Shown here piece after piece: positions 35,770 to 46,400 of a DNA stretch of 64,000 nucleotides. The translations under genes were made by a program, and so were the position numbers. The DNA comes from Polyangia bacterium (GTDB lineage: Bacteria; Myxococcota_A; Polyangia; Nannocystales; Nannocystaceae): NCBI GenBank assembly GCA_030430565.1, contig JAUIKS010000040.1, positions 35,712 through 99,711 on the forward strand, in the 5' to 3' direction. Below the pieces are notes generated by a model. It made no database searches, had not been told where the DNA came from, and saw only the letters and a list, made by a program, of their open reading frames with translations. The number at the start of each line of letters is the position of its first letter. Positions within the stretch are counted from its first letter, which is position 1.

Positions 35770-37194
35770 ATGGTCACGGTGCGCGCTTGTACCTGCATTG
35801 GTTTTCTTGGCCCCTCGCTCCTCGCGCTGTCGCTGCTCGGCTGCGCCGGCGATGACGGACGCGAGACGGACGGCGGCGGGAACAGCAACGGCGCGCTCAC
35901 GCTGACCGCCGGCAACAGCACGGGCGGCGGGCTCACCAACGGCGGCGCCACGATGGGCGGCGGCGGCGGCAGCGACTCGGGCGCCAGCGCCAGCACCACG
36001 CAGGGCGCGGGCGACGACGACGACGACGACAATGACAGCGGCGGCATCAAGCTCGATCTCGCGGGGATCCCCGACGGCGGCTCGCTCGACTGCGACGAGG
36101 AGAACGGCGGGTTGGAGATGGACCTGTCGTACATCTGGATCGCCAACACCAACGTCGGCACCGTCTCTAAGATCGACACCCGCACCGGCGCGATCGAGGG
36201 CCGCTACCGAACCGCCAACACCGCCGAGAGCCCCTCGCGCACCACCGTCAACCAGTTCGGCGACATGCTCGTGGGCAACCGCGGCGACGTCGCCAGCGTG
36301 ACCGCGATCGCCTCGTTCGAGCACCGCTGCGTCGACAAGAACAACAACGGCGTCATCGACACCTCGACCGGCTACGACGACCTGCGCGCCTGGGGCGAGG
36401 ACGAGTGCGTGCTGTGGCACGCCTCGATCCCCGCGAGCTACGAGCTCGGCCCGCGCGCGCTCGCCTGGGAGGGCGGCGTCGTCGACACCCTGACCTGCGA
36501 GAACTCCGTGCCCAACCCGCGGGTCTGGGTCGCCTTCGACGCCGCGAACTCCTACGAGGCCTGGCGCTTCAACGGCCAGACCGGCGTGGTCGAGGACAAG
36601 GTCTCGATCCCCGGGAGCAACGGCCGCCCCTACGGCGGCGCGGTCAACCGCGACGGCGACTTCTGGTTCGTCATCCGCGGCTCGCAGCTCGTCTACATCG
36701 AGAGCGAGCTGCTCTCGTATCAGCTGTTCCCGACGCCCGATGTCCCCTATGGCATGAGCATCGACCAAAACGGCGACCCGTGGTTCGCGACCTACAACAA
36801 CGGCGCCGGCGACCAGGTCTACCGCTTCGACACCGAGACGCTGCAGTTCGTCTCGTCCGGCGGCGGCCAGGGCAAGCACCGCGGCATGATGATCGACCAT
36901 CACAACCGCGCGTGGGTGATCGGCAACAGCCCGTGCCGGCTGATCCTGATCGACGCCGAGAACGAGACGCTGATCGACGACAACATCCCGCTGCCCGGCT
37001 GCAGCGACCCGGTCGGCGTCAGCATCGACATCGACGACTACGTCTGGGTCGTCGATCGCGGCGCGAGCAAGGCCTACAAGATCAACCCCGACACGCTCGC
37101 GGTCGAGTTCACGGTCGAGGGCCTCAACAACCCCTACACCTACTCCGACATGACCGGCAGCTTGCTGCGGCTGGTCGCGGATCCGCTCGGCTAG
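35770..37194 (+). CDS. Beta-propeller lipoprotein (paralog of the 1844-3463 protein)
   Basis: 474-residue lipoprotein (lipobox LLGC) with a Gly/Ser/Asn-rich linker ending in a poly-Asp run. The propeller domain (about residue 115 to the end) parallels the 1844-3463 protein block by block: SYIWIANTNVGTVSKIDT, HRCVDKNNNGVIDTS, DECVLWHAS, GNSPCRLILIDAE and NNPYTYSDMTG. It lacks the DUF4215 repeat of its paralog. Blade motifs resemble Vgb/NHL propellers. Function unknown; surface exposure is likely. Confidence 0.8.
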   Translation: MVTVRACTCIGFLGPSLLALSLLGCAGDDGRETDGGGNSNGALTLTAGNSTGGGLTNGGATMGGGGGSDSGASASTTQGAGDDDDDDNDSGGIKLDLAGIPDGGSLDCDEENGGLEMDLSYIWIANTNVGTVSKIDTRTGAIEGRYRTANTAESPSRTTVNQFGDMLVGNRGDVASVTAIASFEHRCVDKNNNGVIDTSTGYDDLRAWGEDECVLWHASIPASYELGPRALAWEGGVVDTLTCENSVPNPRVWVAFDAANSYEAWRFNGQTGVVEDKVSIPGSNGRPYGGAVNRDGDFWFVIRGSQLVYIESELLSYQLFPTPDVPYGMSIDQNGDPWFATYNNGAGDQVYRFDTETLQFVSSGGGQGKHRGMMIDHHNRAWVIGNSPCRLILIDAENETLIDDNIPLPGCSDPVGVSIDIDDYVWVVDRGASKAYKINPDTLAVEFTVEGLNNPYTYSDMTGSLLRLVADPLG

Positions 37195-37326
37195 CCCGCG
37201 CTCGTCAGCGAGCGGCGCGAGCCCGCGCGCTGACACCCATTTTTTAGAACCCTGAGAGCGCCACCCGACGCGCGCTTCCGCGCGGCGGGGGCGCGCCCGA
37301 TCCCTCGTTCGAACCGCTGGAGCGAC

Positions 37327-39192
37327 ATGCAGATCAACAAACGCAGCCGTGCCGAGCTCAAGGCCTACTTCGTCAAGAACGCGATCCCGACCGAGAACAA
37401 CTTCGCCGAGCTGATCGACGCGCCCCTCAATCAAAAAGACGACGGCGTCGTCAAGCAGCCCGGGACGCCGCTGAGCGTCGAGGCGGTCGGCGACGACACC
37501 AGCCAGAAAGAGGTGCTCGCGCTCTACAGCAGCTTCGCCGACAACAACGCGGCCTGGCGCGTCAGCCTCAACCCGCGCGCCAACCCCGACGATCCCAAGA
37601 GCGCGCGCGAGGGCTTCAGCGTCACCGACGCGGCCGGCCGCAGCCGGCTGTTCATCGACGCCGCGAGCGGGCGCCTCGGCGTCGGGACCACGAGCCCCCA
37701 GACCGCGCTGCACGTGCGCTCCAAGAGCCCGATGACCCGCCTCGAGTCGAGCGAGAACAACGGGTGGCTGGAGCTGTGGACCAGCGAGGGGAGCGCGAAC
37801 TACGTCGCGCTGTGCAACCGCCCCGGCGGGGCCGCGACGATCCACGTCGCGGGCGGCGGCGACGCGCTCCGTGTCGAGCGAGACGGGCGCGTGAGCGTCG
37901 GCAAGGGCACGCCGGCCCGCGACCTCAACGTCGGCTCGGGCGGGCAGCTCTCGCTCAGCAACAACATCGGAGTCGACACCGAGGCCGGCGTCTACTGGCA
38001 CAGCGACCGCAACTACGCGCTCGCGCGCACCCCCGGCAATTGGAAGAGCCCCTACCAGCAGATCGAGCTGCGCTGGCCGACCGGCATCGTGCTGCGCCCC
38101 GGCACCGGCAACAACGCCGGTCACCCGCGCAGCTACGTCAACATCACCGGCGGCAAGGGCCTGCGGATCTCCGAGGGGACCATGTCTTTAGGGCCAGGCG
38201 AACCGACCGGCGACGTGAAGCTGCAGATCGCGGCCTCCGGCAGCGACCTCGCGCGCACGCGCTTCGCCCAGGCCGGCGGCGGCGTGCTCGAGTTCTCCTG
38301 CTGGAAGAACGGCTGGAACATCAACGCGCGGACCGACGGCAAGCACCTGCACATCAACCGCGACGCCGGCTCCAAGACCAACCTCTACCTGGGCAAGAAC
38401 GGCCGCGAGACCGTGATCCGCGGCGACAACGGCTGGCTCGGCGTGCTCGGCCACCCGAGCACCCATCTGCACGTGCACGGCAACGCCTGGTGTAACCACC
38501 TGCGCGCCGACGCCGGCGTGACCATCGGCGAGGGCGACCGCGGCGGCCACATCGAGAAAGACGGCGCGTTCTACCGTCACGGCGGGCAGGCCTACATCAC
38601 CGTCGACGACAACCTCTACGTCCGCGACGTCAAGGGCGCCAACCACTTCCACTTCAACACCAACGAAGGCACGCTCACCGCCACGAAGCTGGTCACCAGC
38701 GGCGACCTCGACGCCAAGGGCGTCATCTACACGCAGAGCGTCCGAGTCAGCGCGCGCGAGTTCAAGGTCGGCGGCGACCAGGGCAAATTCTACCCGATCG
38801 TGTGGCGCGATCAGGCCTGGGGCGAGGGCGCGTTCATCCTCGAGATCCTGCGCCCCAGCGTGCACATGGACGGGGAGTGGCGAGGATCGCTGATGGCCCG
38901 CTTCCGCGCGCACTCGACCAACTGGGGCCACGGCTCGCAGTACGCCCGCGCCGAGATCCACCAGTTCAAGAAGAACTTCATCGGCTGGTACACGAACGTG
39001 CCGCAGGAGGACAAGCTCGTCGTCTGGCTGCGCGGCGGCCACAGCTACCGCTGGCGCAGTAACAACAACGGCGCGCTCCTCGACCACAGCGCCAAGCGCA
39101 AGGTGTTCGGCGGCGGCACCTTCAACGTCCTGGACAAGGCCAACGACGCGCTCAAGGGTGAGCACATCTGGGATCACAAGCACCTCGGCTGA
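37327..39192 (+). CDS. Tail-fibre-like protein (orphan)
   Basis: 621 residues without signal peptide. GGAG lies 4 bases before the ATG. The N-terminus (KRSRAELKAYFVKNAIPTE, NNFAELIDAPLNQKDDGVVK) is of a type found at the head of fibre-like proteins. The body shows repeated short beta-strand and turn units (SGRLGVGTTSPQTALHV, DGRVSVGKGTPARDLNVG) typical of trimeric phage or contractile-injection tail fibres. The C-terminal 130 residues (from about 490) form a distinct globular tip with aromatic-rich strands. No phage or injection-system structural gene lies in the window. The fibre assignment rests on pattern only. Confidence 0.6.
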   Translation: MQINKRSRAELKAYFVKNAIPTENNFAELIDAPLNQKDDGVVKQPGTPLSVEAVGDDTSQKEVLALYSSFADNNAAWRVSLNPRANPDDPKSAREGFSVTDAAGRSRLFIDAASGRLGVGTTSPQTALHVRSKSPMTRLESSENNGWLELWTSEGSANYVALCNRPGGAATIHVAGGGDALRVERDGRVSVGKGTPARDLNVGSGGQLSLSNNIGVDTEAGVYWHSDRNYALARTPGNWKSPYQQIELRWPTGIVLRPGTGNNAGHPRSYVNITGGKGLRISEGTMSLGPGEPTGDVKLQIAASGSDLARTRFAQAGGGVLEFSCWKNGWNINARTDGKHLHINRDAGSKTNLYLGKNGRETVIRGDNGWLGVLGHPSTHLHVHGNAWCNHLRADAGVTIGEGDRGGHIEKDGAFYRHGGQAYITVDDNLYVRDVKGANHFHFNTNEGTLTATKLVTSGDLDAKGVIYTQSVRVSAREFKVGGDQGKFYPIVWRDQAWGEGAFILEILRPSVHMDGEWRGSLMARFRAHSTNWGHGSQYARAEIHQFKKNFIGWYTNVPQEDKLVVWLRGGHSYRWRSNNNGALLDHSAKRKVFGGGTFNVLDKANDALKGEHIWDHKHLG

Positions 39193-39244
39193 CAGACCCT
39201 GCGAGGCTCTGGACAGCGGCCGGGCGGCGTTGTGAGATCGGACG

Positions 39245-39622
39245 GTGAGCACCGCCCGATCCCCCGTCTCACCCGCGCCGCCCGCCCGTCCGCTCGAGTA
39301 CGTCTACGCCGCGCTCACGCTCCCGGGCGCCGCGCTGACCTGGTACTACAACCTGCAATTCATGGAGCAGGCCGACGGCTTCTCCCTGCTGGACTTCGCC
39401 GCCGGCGGCTTCGCCAACCCGGCGGCCGCCTCGCTCTCGGTCGACCTCCTGGTCTTCGGGATCACGATCTCGATCTTTATCGTCGTCGAGGCGCGGCGAC
39501 TGGGGATGCGCTTCGCGTGGCTCTACCTGCTGCTGGGCATCAATATCGCCATGGCCTTCGCGTGCCCGCTGTTTCTGTGGATGCGCGAGCGCCAGCTGCG
39601 AGTGCGCGCCGCGCGATCGTGA
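39245..39622 (+). CDS. DUF2834-like small membrane protein
   Basis: 125 residues from GTG 39245. Three hydrophobic helices are evident (about 22-40, 62-82 and 90-112), with conserved-looking YYNLQFM, FANPAAASLSVDLLV and PLFLWMRERQ elements, matching the layout of DUF2834 proteins as I know them. The cytoplasmic C-terminus is basic. No function is known for the family. Confidence 0.65.
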   Translation: MSTARSPVSPAPPARPLEYVYAALTLPGAALTWYYNLQFMEQADGFSLLDFAAGGFANPAAASLSVDLLVFGITISIFIVVEARRLGMRFAWLYLLLGINIAMAFACPLFLWMRERQLRVRAARS

Positions 39623-39721
39623 ACCGCGCGCCAGGAGCGCGTCCAAACGACGACCCGGGGCCGCGTACAAGTTTCGTGGGACGCGGCGAATAAACCAGTC
39701 GATACTCGGGCTCGCGCCGCC

Positions 39722-42655
39722 ATGGTTTCGCTCCTCCCCTACCACCCCCCTCACCTGCTCCATCGGTCATCTACCGCGTCGACCCTGCTCGCGGGCGCGC
39801 TGCTCCTCGGGCTGCCCGCGGCCGCCCACGCCGACGACCCCGACGCCCTCGCCGACCCCGCCGAGCCCCAGACGATCCTCGGCGGCGAGGTCGTCGCGCC
39901 GTGCTCGTGGCCGACCGCGGTGAGCATCGGCGGCTCGTGCACCGGCAGCCTGATCCACCCGCAGGTCGTGATGTACGCGGCCCACTGCGGCGAGCTGGTG
40001 CCGTGGATCCGGCTGACCGACGCGATCGAGAACGAGGAGCGCCGCCAGATCACCCCGAAGTACTGCGAGGTCCACCCGGTCGGCTCCTTCGGCTTCGGCA
40101 CGGACTTCGCCTACTGCGTGCTCCCCGAGCCGATCACCGACATCCCGATCACGCCCCCGCTGATGGGCTGCGCCGCCGACGACAAGCTGCAGGTCGGGCA
40201 GCCCGTGACGCTGGTCGGCTTCGGCGACAGCGAGAACGAGTACGGGATCAAGCGCTTCGTCGACACGACGATCACCGAGTTCTCCTGGGACGAGGTGTTC
40301 ATCGGCAACTCCGAGCAAGGCGCGTGCTACGGCGACTCCGGCGGCCCCGCGCTGGTCCAGCTCGACGACGGCACGTGGCGCGTGTTCGGGGTCGCGTCGT
40401 GGGGCAAGCCGGGCTGCGGCGTCGGGACCTACTACTCGATGGCGCACAACGGCGTCGAGTGGATCGAGGACGCCTCCGGCTTCGACGTCACGCCCTGCCA
40501 CGACGCCCGCGGCAACTGGGACCCGAGCCCCGCCTGCCAGGGCTTCGCGCTCGAGCCGGAGCTCGGCGGCGGGACCTGGCCGAGCTGCCAGGTCGGCGCG
40601 ACCTCGAGCTACGGCGAGACCTGCGGCGCGCCCTTCGACCCCGAGCTGCTCGACGAGCAGGCGCCGGTGGTGCGCGTCACCGACCCTGGCGACCGCAGCC
40701 GCCACAACGCGCCGGACCTCGCCAGCGCGGTGACCCTGGCCGTCCGCGTCGAGGCCGAGGACGAGGGCTGGGGGACCGAGGCCGTGGTCTTGCAGGTCTT
40801 CAAGGGCGAGGCCGAGGAGGGCGACGAGCCCGTGTTCTCCGTCGACGATCCGGCCGCGCCCTTCGTGTTCCCGGACCTGACGTTTAAAACAGGGACGTGG
40901 ACGCTGCGGGCCGAGGGCACCGACCGCGCCGGCAACATCGGCCCGTCAGCGCCCGTGGTGTTCGCGGTCAACAGCGACCCGCCGCCCGCGCCCCCGCCAG
41001 CGCCCCCGGCGACGACCGGCGATCCCGAGGATCCCACGGGCGACGACGATGACGACGACGATGACGATGACGACGACAACGGCGGCTCTGACACCGCGCA
41101 GGACTCCGCTGGCGAGGACGAAGGCGGATGCCGCGTCGCCGGTCACACGGACGACGCGACCGCGCTGCGGCTGCTCGCGCTCTTCGGCCTCGGCCTCGGC
41201 CTCCGGCGCAGACGCAGGCGCACCAGCAGGCGTGGCTCTCGAGCGCTCGTCGGCGCGGCCCTAGTGATGCCCCTCGCGGCCGCGGGCTGCGGCGGCGACG
41301 ACACGACCTCCGCCGCGACTGCGGACACCAGCGGCGAGACGAGCGAAGACGGTGAGACCAACGAGGACAGCGAGCCGACGACCGGCGACGCGCCGACGAC
41401 CGGCGATCCCGACGCGACGACGGACGACAGCAGCGGCGACGGGCCGCCGGAGCCGGCCTGCGGCAACGGGCAGGTCGAGGGCGACGAGCGCTGCGACGAC
41501 GGCAACAACGACGACGGCGACGGCTGCAACCACGACTGCAACCCCTCGGGCCAGGTCGAGTGGATCTCGATGATCGAGAACCCGATCTACGGGGACGAGA
41601 GCGTCTACGACCTCGCGCTCAGCCCCGACGGCGCGACAATTTTGGCGACCGGCGTCACCCGCGTCGAGGGCGATCACGACGCCTGGCTCGGCGCGTTCTC
41701 GGCCGAGGACGGCGCGCTGCTGTGGTCCTCGAGCTTCGACCACATCGGCGAGCGCGAGGCCGGCAGCTCGCTCGCGGTCGCGGAGGACGGCACCATCTAC
41801 GTCGCCGGCTACGCCGCCGTCGACGACACCAGCACGGGCCTGTGGCTCGCGGCCTACGACGAGGACGGCGCCCAGCTGTGGTCCCGCGTCGACCACGAGG
41901 GCGCCGATGACGACCAGTACCACGACATCGCGGTGACCTCCTCCGGCGACCTGGTCACCTACGGCACGATCGACGGCGACGACCTGTTTCAGATCAGCTT
42001 CGCGCGCAAATTCTCAAGCGCCGGCGAGCCGCTGTGGACGCACCAGCTGCCCGAGGGCATCGTCCGCGGCGCCGCGACGCTCAACGAGCAGGACGAGATC
42101 ATCATCGCCGCGCGCCAGCTCACCGACACGGACACCAACACCCACTACATCTGGCTGCGCAAGCTCAGCCCCGAGGGCGCGCCGCTGTGGACGCACAGCT
42201 ACGGGCACATCCTGACGCGCTACTACACCTACGACGTCACGGTCGCGCCCGACGGCACGATCGTCGCGTGCGGGCAGCTCGATCGCACCCAGGGCGGTGA
42301 CACCGTGGTCTCGGCCTACGAGCCCCACGGCGGGCACCAGCGCTGGATGGTCAAGCTCCAGATCCCGACCACCGGGCCCGACGCCTGCCTGCACGTCGCC
42401 GTCAATCAACAGGACGAGGTCGCGGTCGTCGGTTGGGGCCTGTTCATCGACCCGGTGCAAGATATGTGGCTCGGCAAGATCGCGCTCGCGGACGGCGCGA
42501 CACGTTGGATGCGCAACCTCGGCAATATCGACCAGCGCAACGACATCGGCGACGGCCTGATCCTGCTCGACGACGGCAGCATGTACGCCGGCGGCTTCAT
42601 GTACAACGAGGCCTCGAGCACCGGCGACATCGCGCTGGTCAAGCTGACGCCGTAA
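39722..42655 (+). CDS. Trypsin-like protease with MYXO-CTERM-like tail fused in frame to a propeller lipoprotein
   Basis: One uninterrupted 977-codon frame with two secreted proteins in series. Part 1: signal peptide (to about 38), a chymotrypsin-fold domain with His88 (AAHCG), Asp128 (TDFAYC) and Ser206 (GDSGGPA), an Ig-like domain and a poly-Asp linker. A sorting tail follows: Cys470, a short hydrophobic helix and six Arg (495-500), as in MYXO-CTERM proteins. Part 2 starts directly after it: SRALVGAALVMPLAAAGC (lipid Cys523), a Thr/Asp linker, a DUF4215-type motif (CGNGQVEGDERCDDGNNDDG) and a propeller (about 610-975). No ATG, GTG or TTG lies between the Arg run and the hydrophobic segment, so independent initiation of part 2 looks unlikely. 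Alternatives are a true fusion or loss of a stop. Confidence 0.85.
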   Translation: MVSLLPYHPPHLLHRSSTASTLLAGALLLGLPAAAHADDPDALADPAEPQTILGGEVVAPCSWPTAVSIGGSCTGSLIHPQVVMYAAHCGELVPWIRLTDAIENEERRQITPKYCEVHPVGSFGFGTDFAYCVLPEPITDIPITPPLMGCAADDKLQVGQPVTLVGFGDSENEYGIKRFVDTTITEFSWDEVFIGNSEQGACYGDSGGPALVQLDDGTWRVFGVASWGKPGCGVGTYYSMAHNGVEWIEDASGFDVTPCHDARGNWDPSPACQGFALEPELGGGTWPSCQVGATSSYGETCGAPFDPELLDEQAPVVRVTDPGDRSRHNAPDLASAVTLAVRVEAEDEGWGTEAVVLQVFKGEAEEGDEPVFSVDDPAAPFVFPDLTFKTGTWTLRAEGTDRAGNIGPSAPVVFAVNSDPPPAPPPAPPATTGDPEDPTGDDDDDDDDDDDDNGGSDTAQDSAGEDEGGCRVAGHTDDATALRLLALFGLGLGLRRRRRRTSRRGSRALVGAALVMPLAAAGCGGDDTTSAATADTSGETSEDGETNEDSEPTTGDAPTTGDPDATTDDSSGDGPPEPACGNGQVEGDERCDDGNNDDGDGCNHDCNPSGQVEWISMIENPIYGDESVYDLALSPDGATILATGVTRVEGDHDAWLGAFSAEDGALLWSSSFDHIGEREAGSSLAVAEDGTIYVAGYAAVDDTSTGLWLAAYDEDGAQLWSRVDHEGADDDQYHDIAVTSSGDLVTYGTIDGDDLFQISFARKFSSAGEPLWTHQLPEGIVRGAATLNEQDEIIIAARQLTDTDTNTHYIWLRKLSPEGAPLWTHSYGHILTRYYTYDVTVAPDGTIVACGQLDRTQGGDTVVSAYEPHGGHQRWMVKLQIPTTGPDACLHVAVNQQDEVAVVGWGLFIDPVQDMWLGKIALADGATRWMRNLGNIDQRNDIGDGLILLDDGSMYAGGFMYNEASSTGDIALVKLTP

Positions 42656-42699
42656 GAGCGCGTCAGGGCAGCCACAGTCGACAATCACTGCGCGGTTGG

Positions 42700-43476
42700 T
42701 TAAGAATCAGCGGGTGACGTCGATACCAACGCGTCAACTTGGGTCTGAATTGCTGATCCAATCTCTGGGCACAAATGCGCAGGTAATGGGTAGACACGCT
42801 CGCGCGCTGTCCCCTTGAACGACGCCTCATCACAAAGCGCTGTCTTCATCGTTTCGTCGTCTCGAAACACTGTCATCCACACGGACCAAAACCCGCGTGC
42901 GCGCGCGGTCGCCAGGATCTGGCGGCGCATCTCTGGCGAGTCGTTCTGTAGAAGGTCATTGCGGGCCTCGATCGCCTCATCCCATGTCTCACGACGCTTC
43001 TCGTAGCGGCGGTCGCTACCCCGAAGCACTTGCGCTCGGGTTAGCCCCTGATTCGGTCGTCGCAGCAAGCCAACCATGTCGGCGGTCGCTCGCGCCCGTG
43101 CAGCGAGCGCCGGGTCACCGACGTCTGCGAGGCGCACGACTCCCCCCTGCGTGTAGTGAAAGAGATCGAGAGTGCGATCGAGGTGAGGCCAGGCAACACG
43201 CTCGACGTCGGCTGCGGTGTCAATCTTCGTACCCTTGGTGCTGTTGCAGCTTGGGCACGCGAGCAAGAGGTTGCTCCATTCGCGCTCCAGATTCTCGTTC
43301 GTATCTTTGCAGCGGATGTGCTCCACCGCGAGCGCGGCCGGCAGCTGCATCTCGCAAAACGAGCAGTATTCTCCGAGGCGATCGATGAGATGCGGCTTCG
43401 CGTACGCGTACTCGGTAAACTCGAGCGCGCGTCCACTCGAATCCTTGGGCTGCGCGCCGCGGTTGACGGGTCTCAT
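42700..43476 (-). CDS. HNH endonuclease, PtuB-like (Septu-type defence nuclease)
   Basis: 258 residues. The zinc-bound HNH core is Cys38-x2-Cys41, Glu52-His53 (AVEHI), Asn69 (SNLLLAC) and Cys74-x2-Cys77-Asn78 (CPSCNSTKG). The MRPVNRG start and YAKPHLIDRLGEYCSFC lead are typical of HNH proteins that accompany AAA ATPases in defence loci. It should cut or nick DNA or RNA when activated by its partner. Its ATG overlaps the partner's stop as ATGA, giving near-certain co-translation. The C-terminal 130 residues are helical and unassigned. The G+C content is lower than that of its neighbours. Confidence 0.88.
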   Translation of the reverse strand: MRPVNRGAQPKDSSGRALEFTEYAYAKPHLIDRLGEYCSFCEMQLPAALAVEHIRCKDTNENLEREWSNLLLACPSCNSTKGTKIDTAADVERVAWPHLDRTLDLFHYTQGGVVRLADVGDPALAARARATADMVGLLRRPNQGLTRAQVLRGSDRRYEKRRETWDEAIEARNDLLQNDSPEMRRQILATARARGFWSVWMTVFRDDETMKTALCDEASFKGTARERVYPLPAHLCPEIGSAIQTQVDALVSTSPADS

Positions 43477-46400
43477 GCGCGCTGCGCTTCCGCCAACATC
43501 CGTTTGCGCTCGAGGAACGCGACAAACGCTTGGTTCTCGGCGTACGGCGCCTGCAGCTTGTCGAGTTCAGCCTTGAGACGCGCGAGCTCGGTCTCATCCG
43601 CGTCCGGGATCTGTTCGAGCAACTCGTAGTACCGAGTCGCGGCCTCGAACTCTTTGCGACGACGCTCGCTACGTTGGGGCAGGTCGACTCCCATAATGTG
43701 CTCGGCGATATCCTCTGGGCTCAGATCCGCGTAGGGGACGGCTTCGGCGTTCTCATCGAGATTGACGAGCTCTCCTGGGTTGAGCGACTGGATGATGAAG
43801 GGGGAGTGGGTCGTCGTGACGATCTGCAGCCGCGGAAACGCGCGCCGGAGATCCGCGAGCACCCGACGCTGCCATTTTGGATGCAGGTGTAGGTCGATCT
43901 CGTCAATGATCACCACACCTTCAGCCAAGGAAGGCGCGCGCGCGCCAAGCTGCGGATTGAGCACCGAGGCGCGCCAGGCGATGTCGGCGACCATGGCGAC
44001 GATGTTTCGATAGCCGTCGGACAACATTCGGAACGATAGGGTTCGTCCGTCGCGCATCGTCAGCACGAGCTCCTCGAGCGCGAGGTCGTAGTGGAAGCCC
44101 TCGGCGTCCTCGACGCAAGACGTCACCGCGCGCTCGACCGCGCGCAGCTGCACGACCGGCTTCTTCCGCTGGAGCTCGACGAGCGTGAAGTGACGCATCC
44201 AGTCGAGCATGTGACGATGCGTCGAGGCCGCCTTGAGACAGTCTCGGTAGCCATCGAGTCGGTTACCGACTTCGCGACGCTCGGCGTCTGGCTCGAGGTT
44301 TGGCGGCCACAGGCGCTGCGTGCCGTAGTACGCGAGGACCGGGAGCTGTCGCTCGGCGTGGGCGCGGATCTCGTCGCCGATGGCGCGCGTGATGACCTGC
44401 AAGCCCTCATCTTCGGTGACTGCGGTGCCGAGCGTCTCGATCTTTCGCGTCCAGGTGATCGCGCTGCCTTGGATCGTGGCCTCGACCTCAAGCGTCATCG
44501 GCAGCTGGTGCTGGCGATCCGGCACACCGTTGATCTCGCGGATCACCTGACGAACATCGTGCCCCGAGAGTTCCGGGGCCGCGCCGGCCCCGACACCGGG
44601 GAGCAACGCGCCGACGGTCGCGGCGACGCCCTCGAGCCACGTGGTCTTGCCGAGCCCGTTGTCCCCGACGAGCACCGTGGTCGTGGCCGCGAAGCCGATC
44701 GCGCGCTCCATGATCGCGCGAAAGTTGCGAAGCGCGAGGCTGCGGAGCCGAAACAGGTAAGGCCTCGGCGGAAGACGAGACTCGAGCGGCGTGGGCGTGT
44801 GTGGGAGTTGGAGGTCGGCGCGTTTGGACTCTTGTCGAAAGCGATCGGTGACATCTTCGACATACCCACCCCCTTGCCCCCACCGTGCCGTGCATGCATT
44901 CCACAGTTCGTTGGAACGCGGGGAGGCGAAGTACTCTCTTAGAACGCGCTTCCACTCTATCTTTAGTTCACGATAACATCTGAGGTCCTCCTCTTCAAAG
45001 GTATGAAGCCGCAAATCGAGATGCTCCGCAAGGCGTGGACTCAGTGTGCCCTTCGTATCCTTGACGAACCTCTTCATATCGTCGATCGCCTCGGTGTAAG
45101 CGTACAACACGTAAGCAGACGCAAACCTGGCACCTAGGGATGTAAGATCGAGGTTGCTGTAGATACCTCGCCGACGGACAGCGGCGTTTAGGTGGCTCCA
45201 ATGCTGGAGTTCTTGCCCGTGCTCAATGCCAATAGCGATCCCGTTAAGCCCGCCTTGCCAACGATCGGGGTCTGCCGAGGCGGTCGCTGCGTGTTTCGTA
45301 AGCGCAGCGTCCCAGATCCACCACAGACGAAGGTCCAGCTCGCGCGCCCGCATCGTGAACTCGACGTCGCGGAGCACCGCGATCGCTTCCTCTGCGTCCG
45401 TGAGCCGCCGCCTCCACGCGTCCTCGCGCCGCAGCCGCTCCTCCCGCGTCATGTCCACGAGAAGCTGCTGCACCGCCGCGGTCTCGTGCCGGGCGTCAAT
45501 CGCGACCACCGACCGCTCCGTGAGGGATACACCCTTCCGCCGGAGGACATCGCGACACACCGCCACCCGATCGTCGCGCAGGTGTCGGTCTCGCGCTCGC
45601 TCGTCGGGGTCATCGTCGAGCGCGCGGCGGTCGACAATGACGAGGCGCCACGGCTGCTCTTCGAGCCGGGTCTTACCCGGCTGCTCAGCGATCGCCTCGA
45701 GAAACTTCTGACTCACCAAGTCGGGCGCGGACTCGAATTCCGAGCACACAACCAAGAGCGTGTCGGGGTCGGTCAGCAGACGCTGCAGATCCGGGCGTCC
45801 ACGGATCAGCAGTTCGGGCGCGGCCGAGTCGAGCCCCTGCGTGTCGATGATGGTGTCAACAATGAGGTCTGGGTCCCGCGACGGCAGGCGGAGCCGGGTG
45901 AGTCGAGGCGCCGGGGCCTCGGGTAATTCGCCGCGCATGAGCTGCTTGAGCTCGGTCTTGAGCGCGCCGAGGCCTTCCGGATCCGCGGAGAAGGCGTGTG
46001 AGTAGCTGCGGCTTCGCTGCTCGAGGTCGACGCGAGCGAGCAGCAGCTTGGTCAACGCCGCTTCGCTCGTCGCCTCATGGGTCAGCTGCTCCAGGACCGC
46101 GCGCGGGTCTTGGTCGTCCCGCGCCAGCCAGGCCCGCAGCAAACCAAAAAACTCTTCCCCGGCGCGACTCGAGCTGCTGTTGGTGCTGCCGCCCGCGCGA
46201 GCGGCCCACAGATCGCTGGCGAAGATCCGGAGCTCGGTCCGGAGCGTCTCGAGCGTGAATGGCTCGACCTCGAGCAAGATATCGTCGCGTGATTCGAACT
46301 TGATGTGTGTCTCGCCGAGCGTGGTGCGACCATCCCCGACGGGCAGCACAGACCACTTGCGGGGTGTTCCCTCCTCGGCGAGCCGAAGCCCTGTCGCGGC

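Noticed and set aside
37327..39192. Prophage or contractile injection cluster around the fibre-like gene
   Set aside because: Neighbours are lipoproteins, a DUF2834-like protein and a protease. No tail, capsid, integrase or lysis genes were found.
41204..41290. Separate start codon for the lipoprotein half of the 39722-42655 frame
   Set aside because: Between the Arg run and the hydrophobic segment there is no in-frame ATG, GTG or TTG. The only ones (GTG/ATG at codons 515-516) leave too short a signal peptide.
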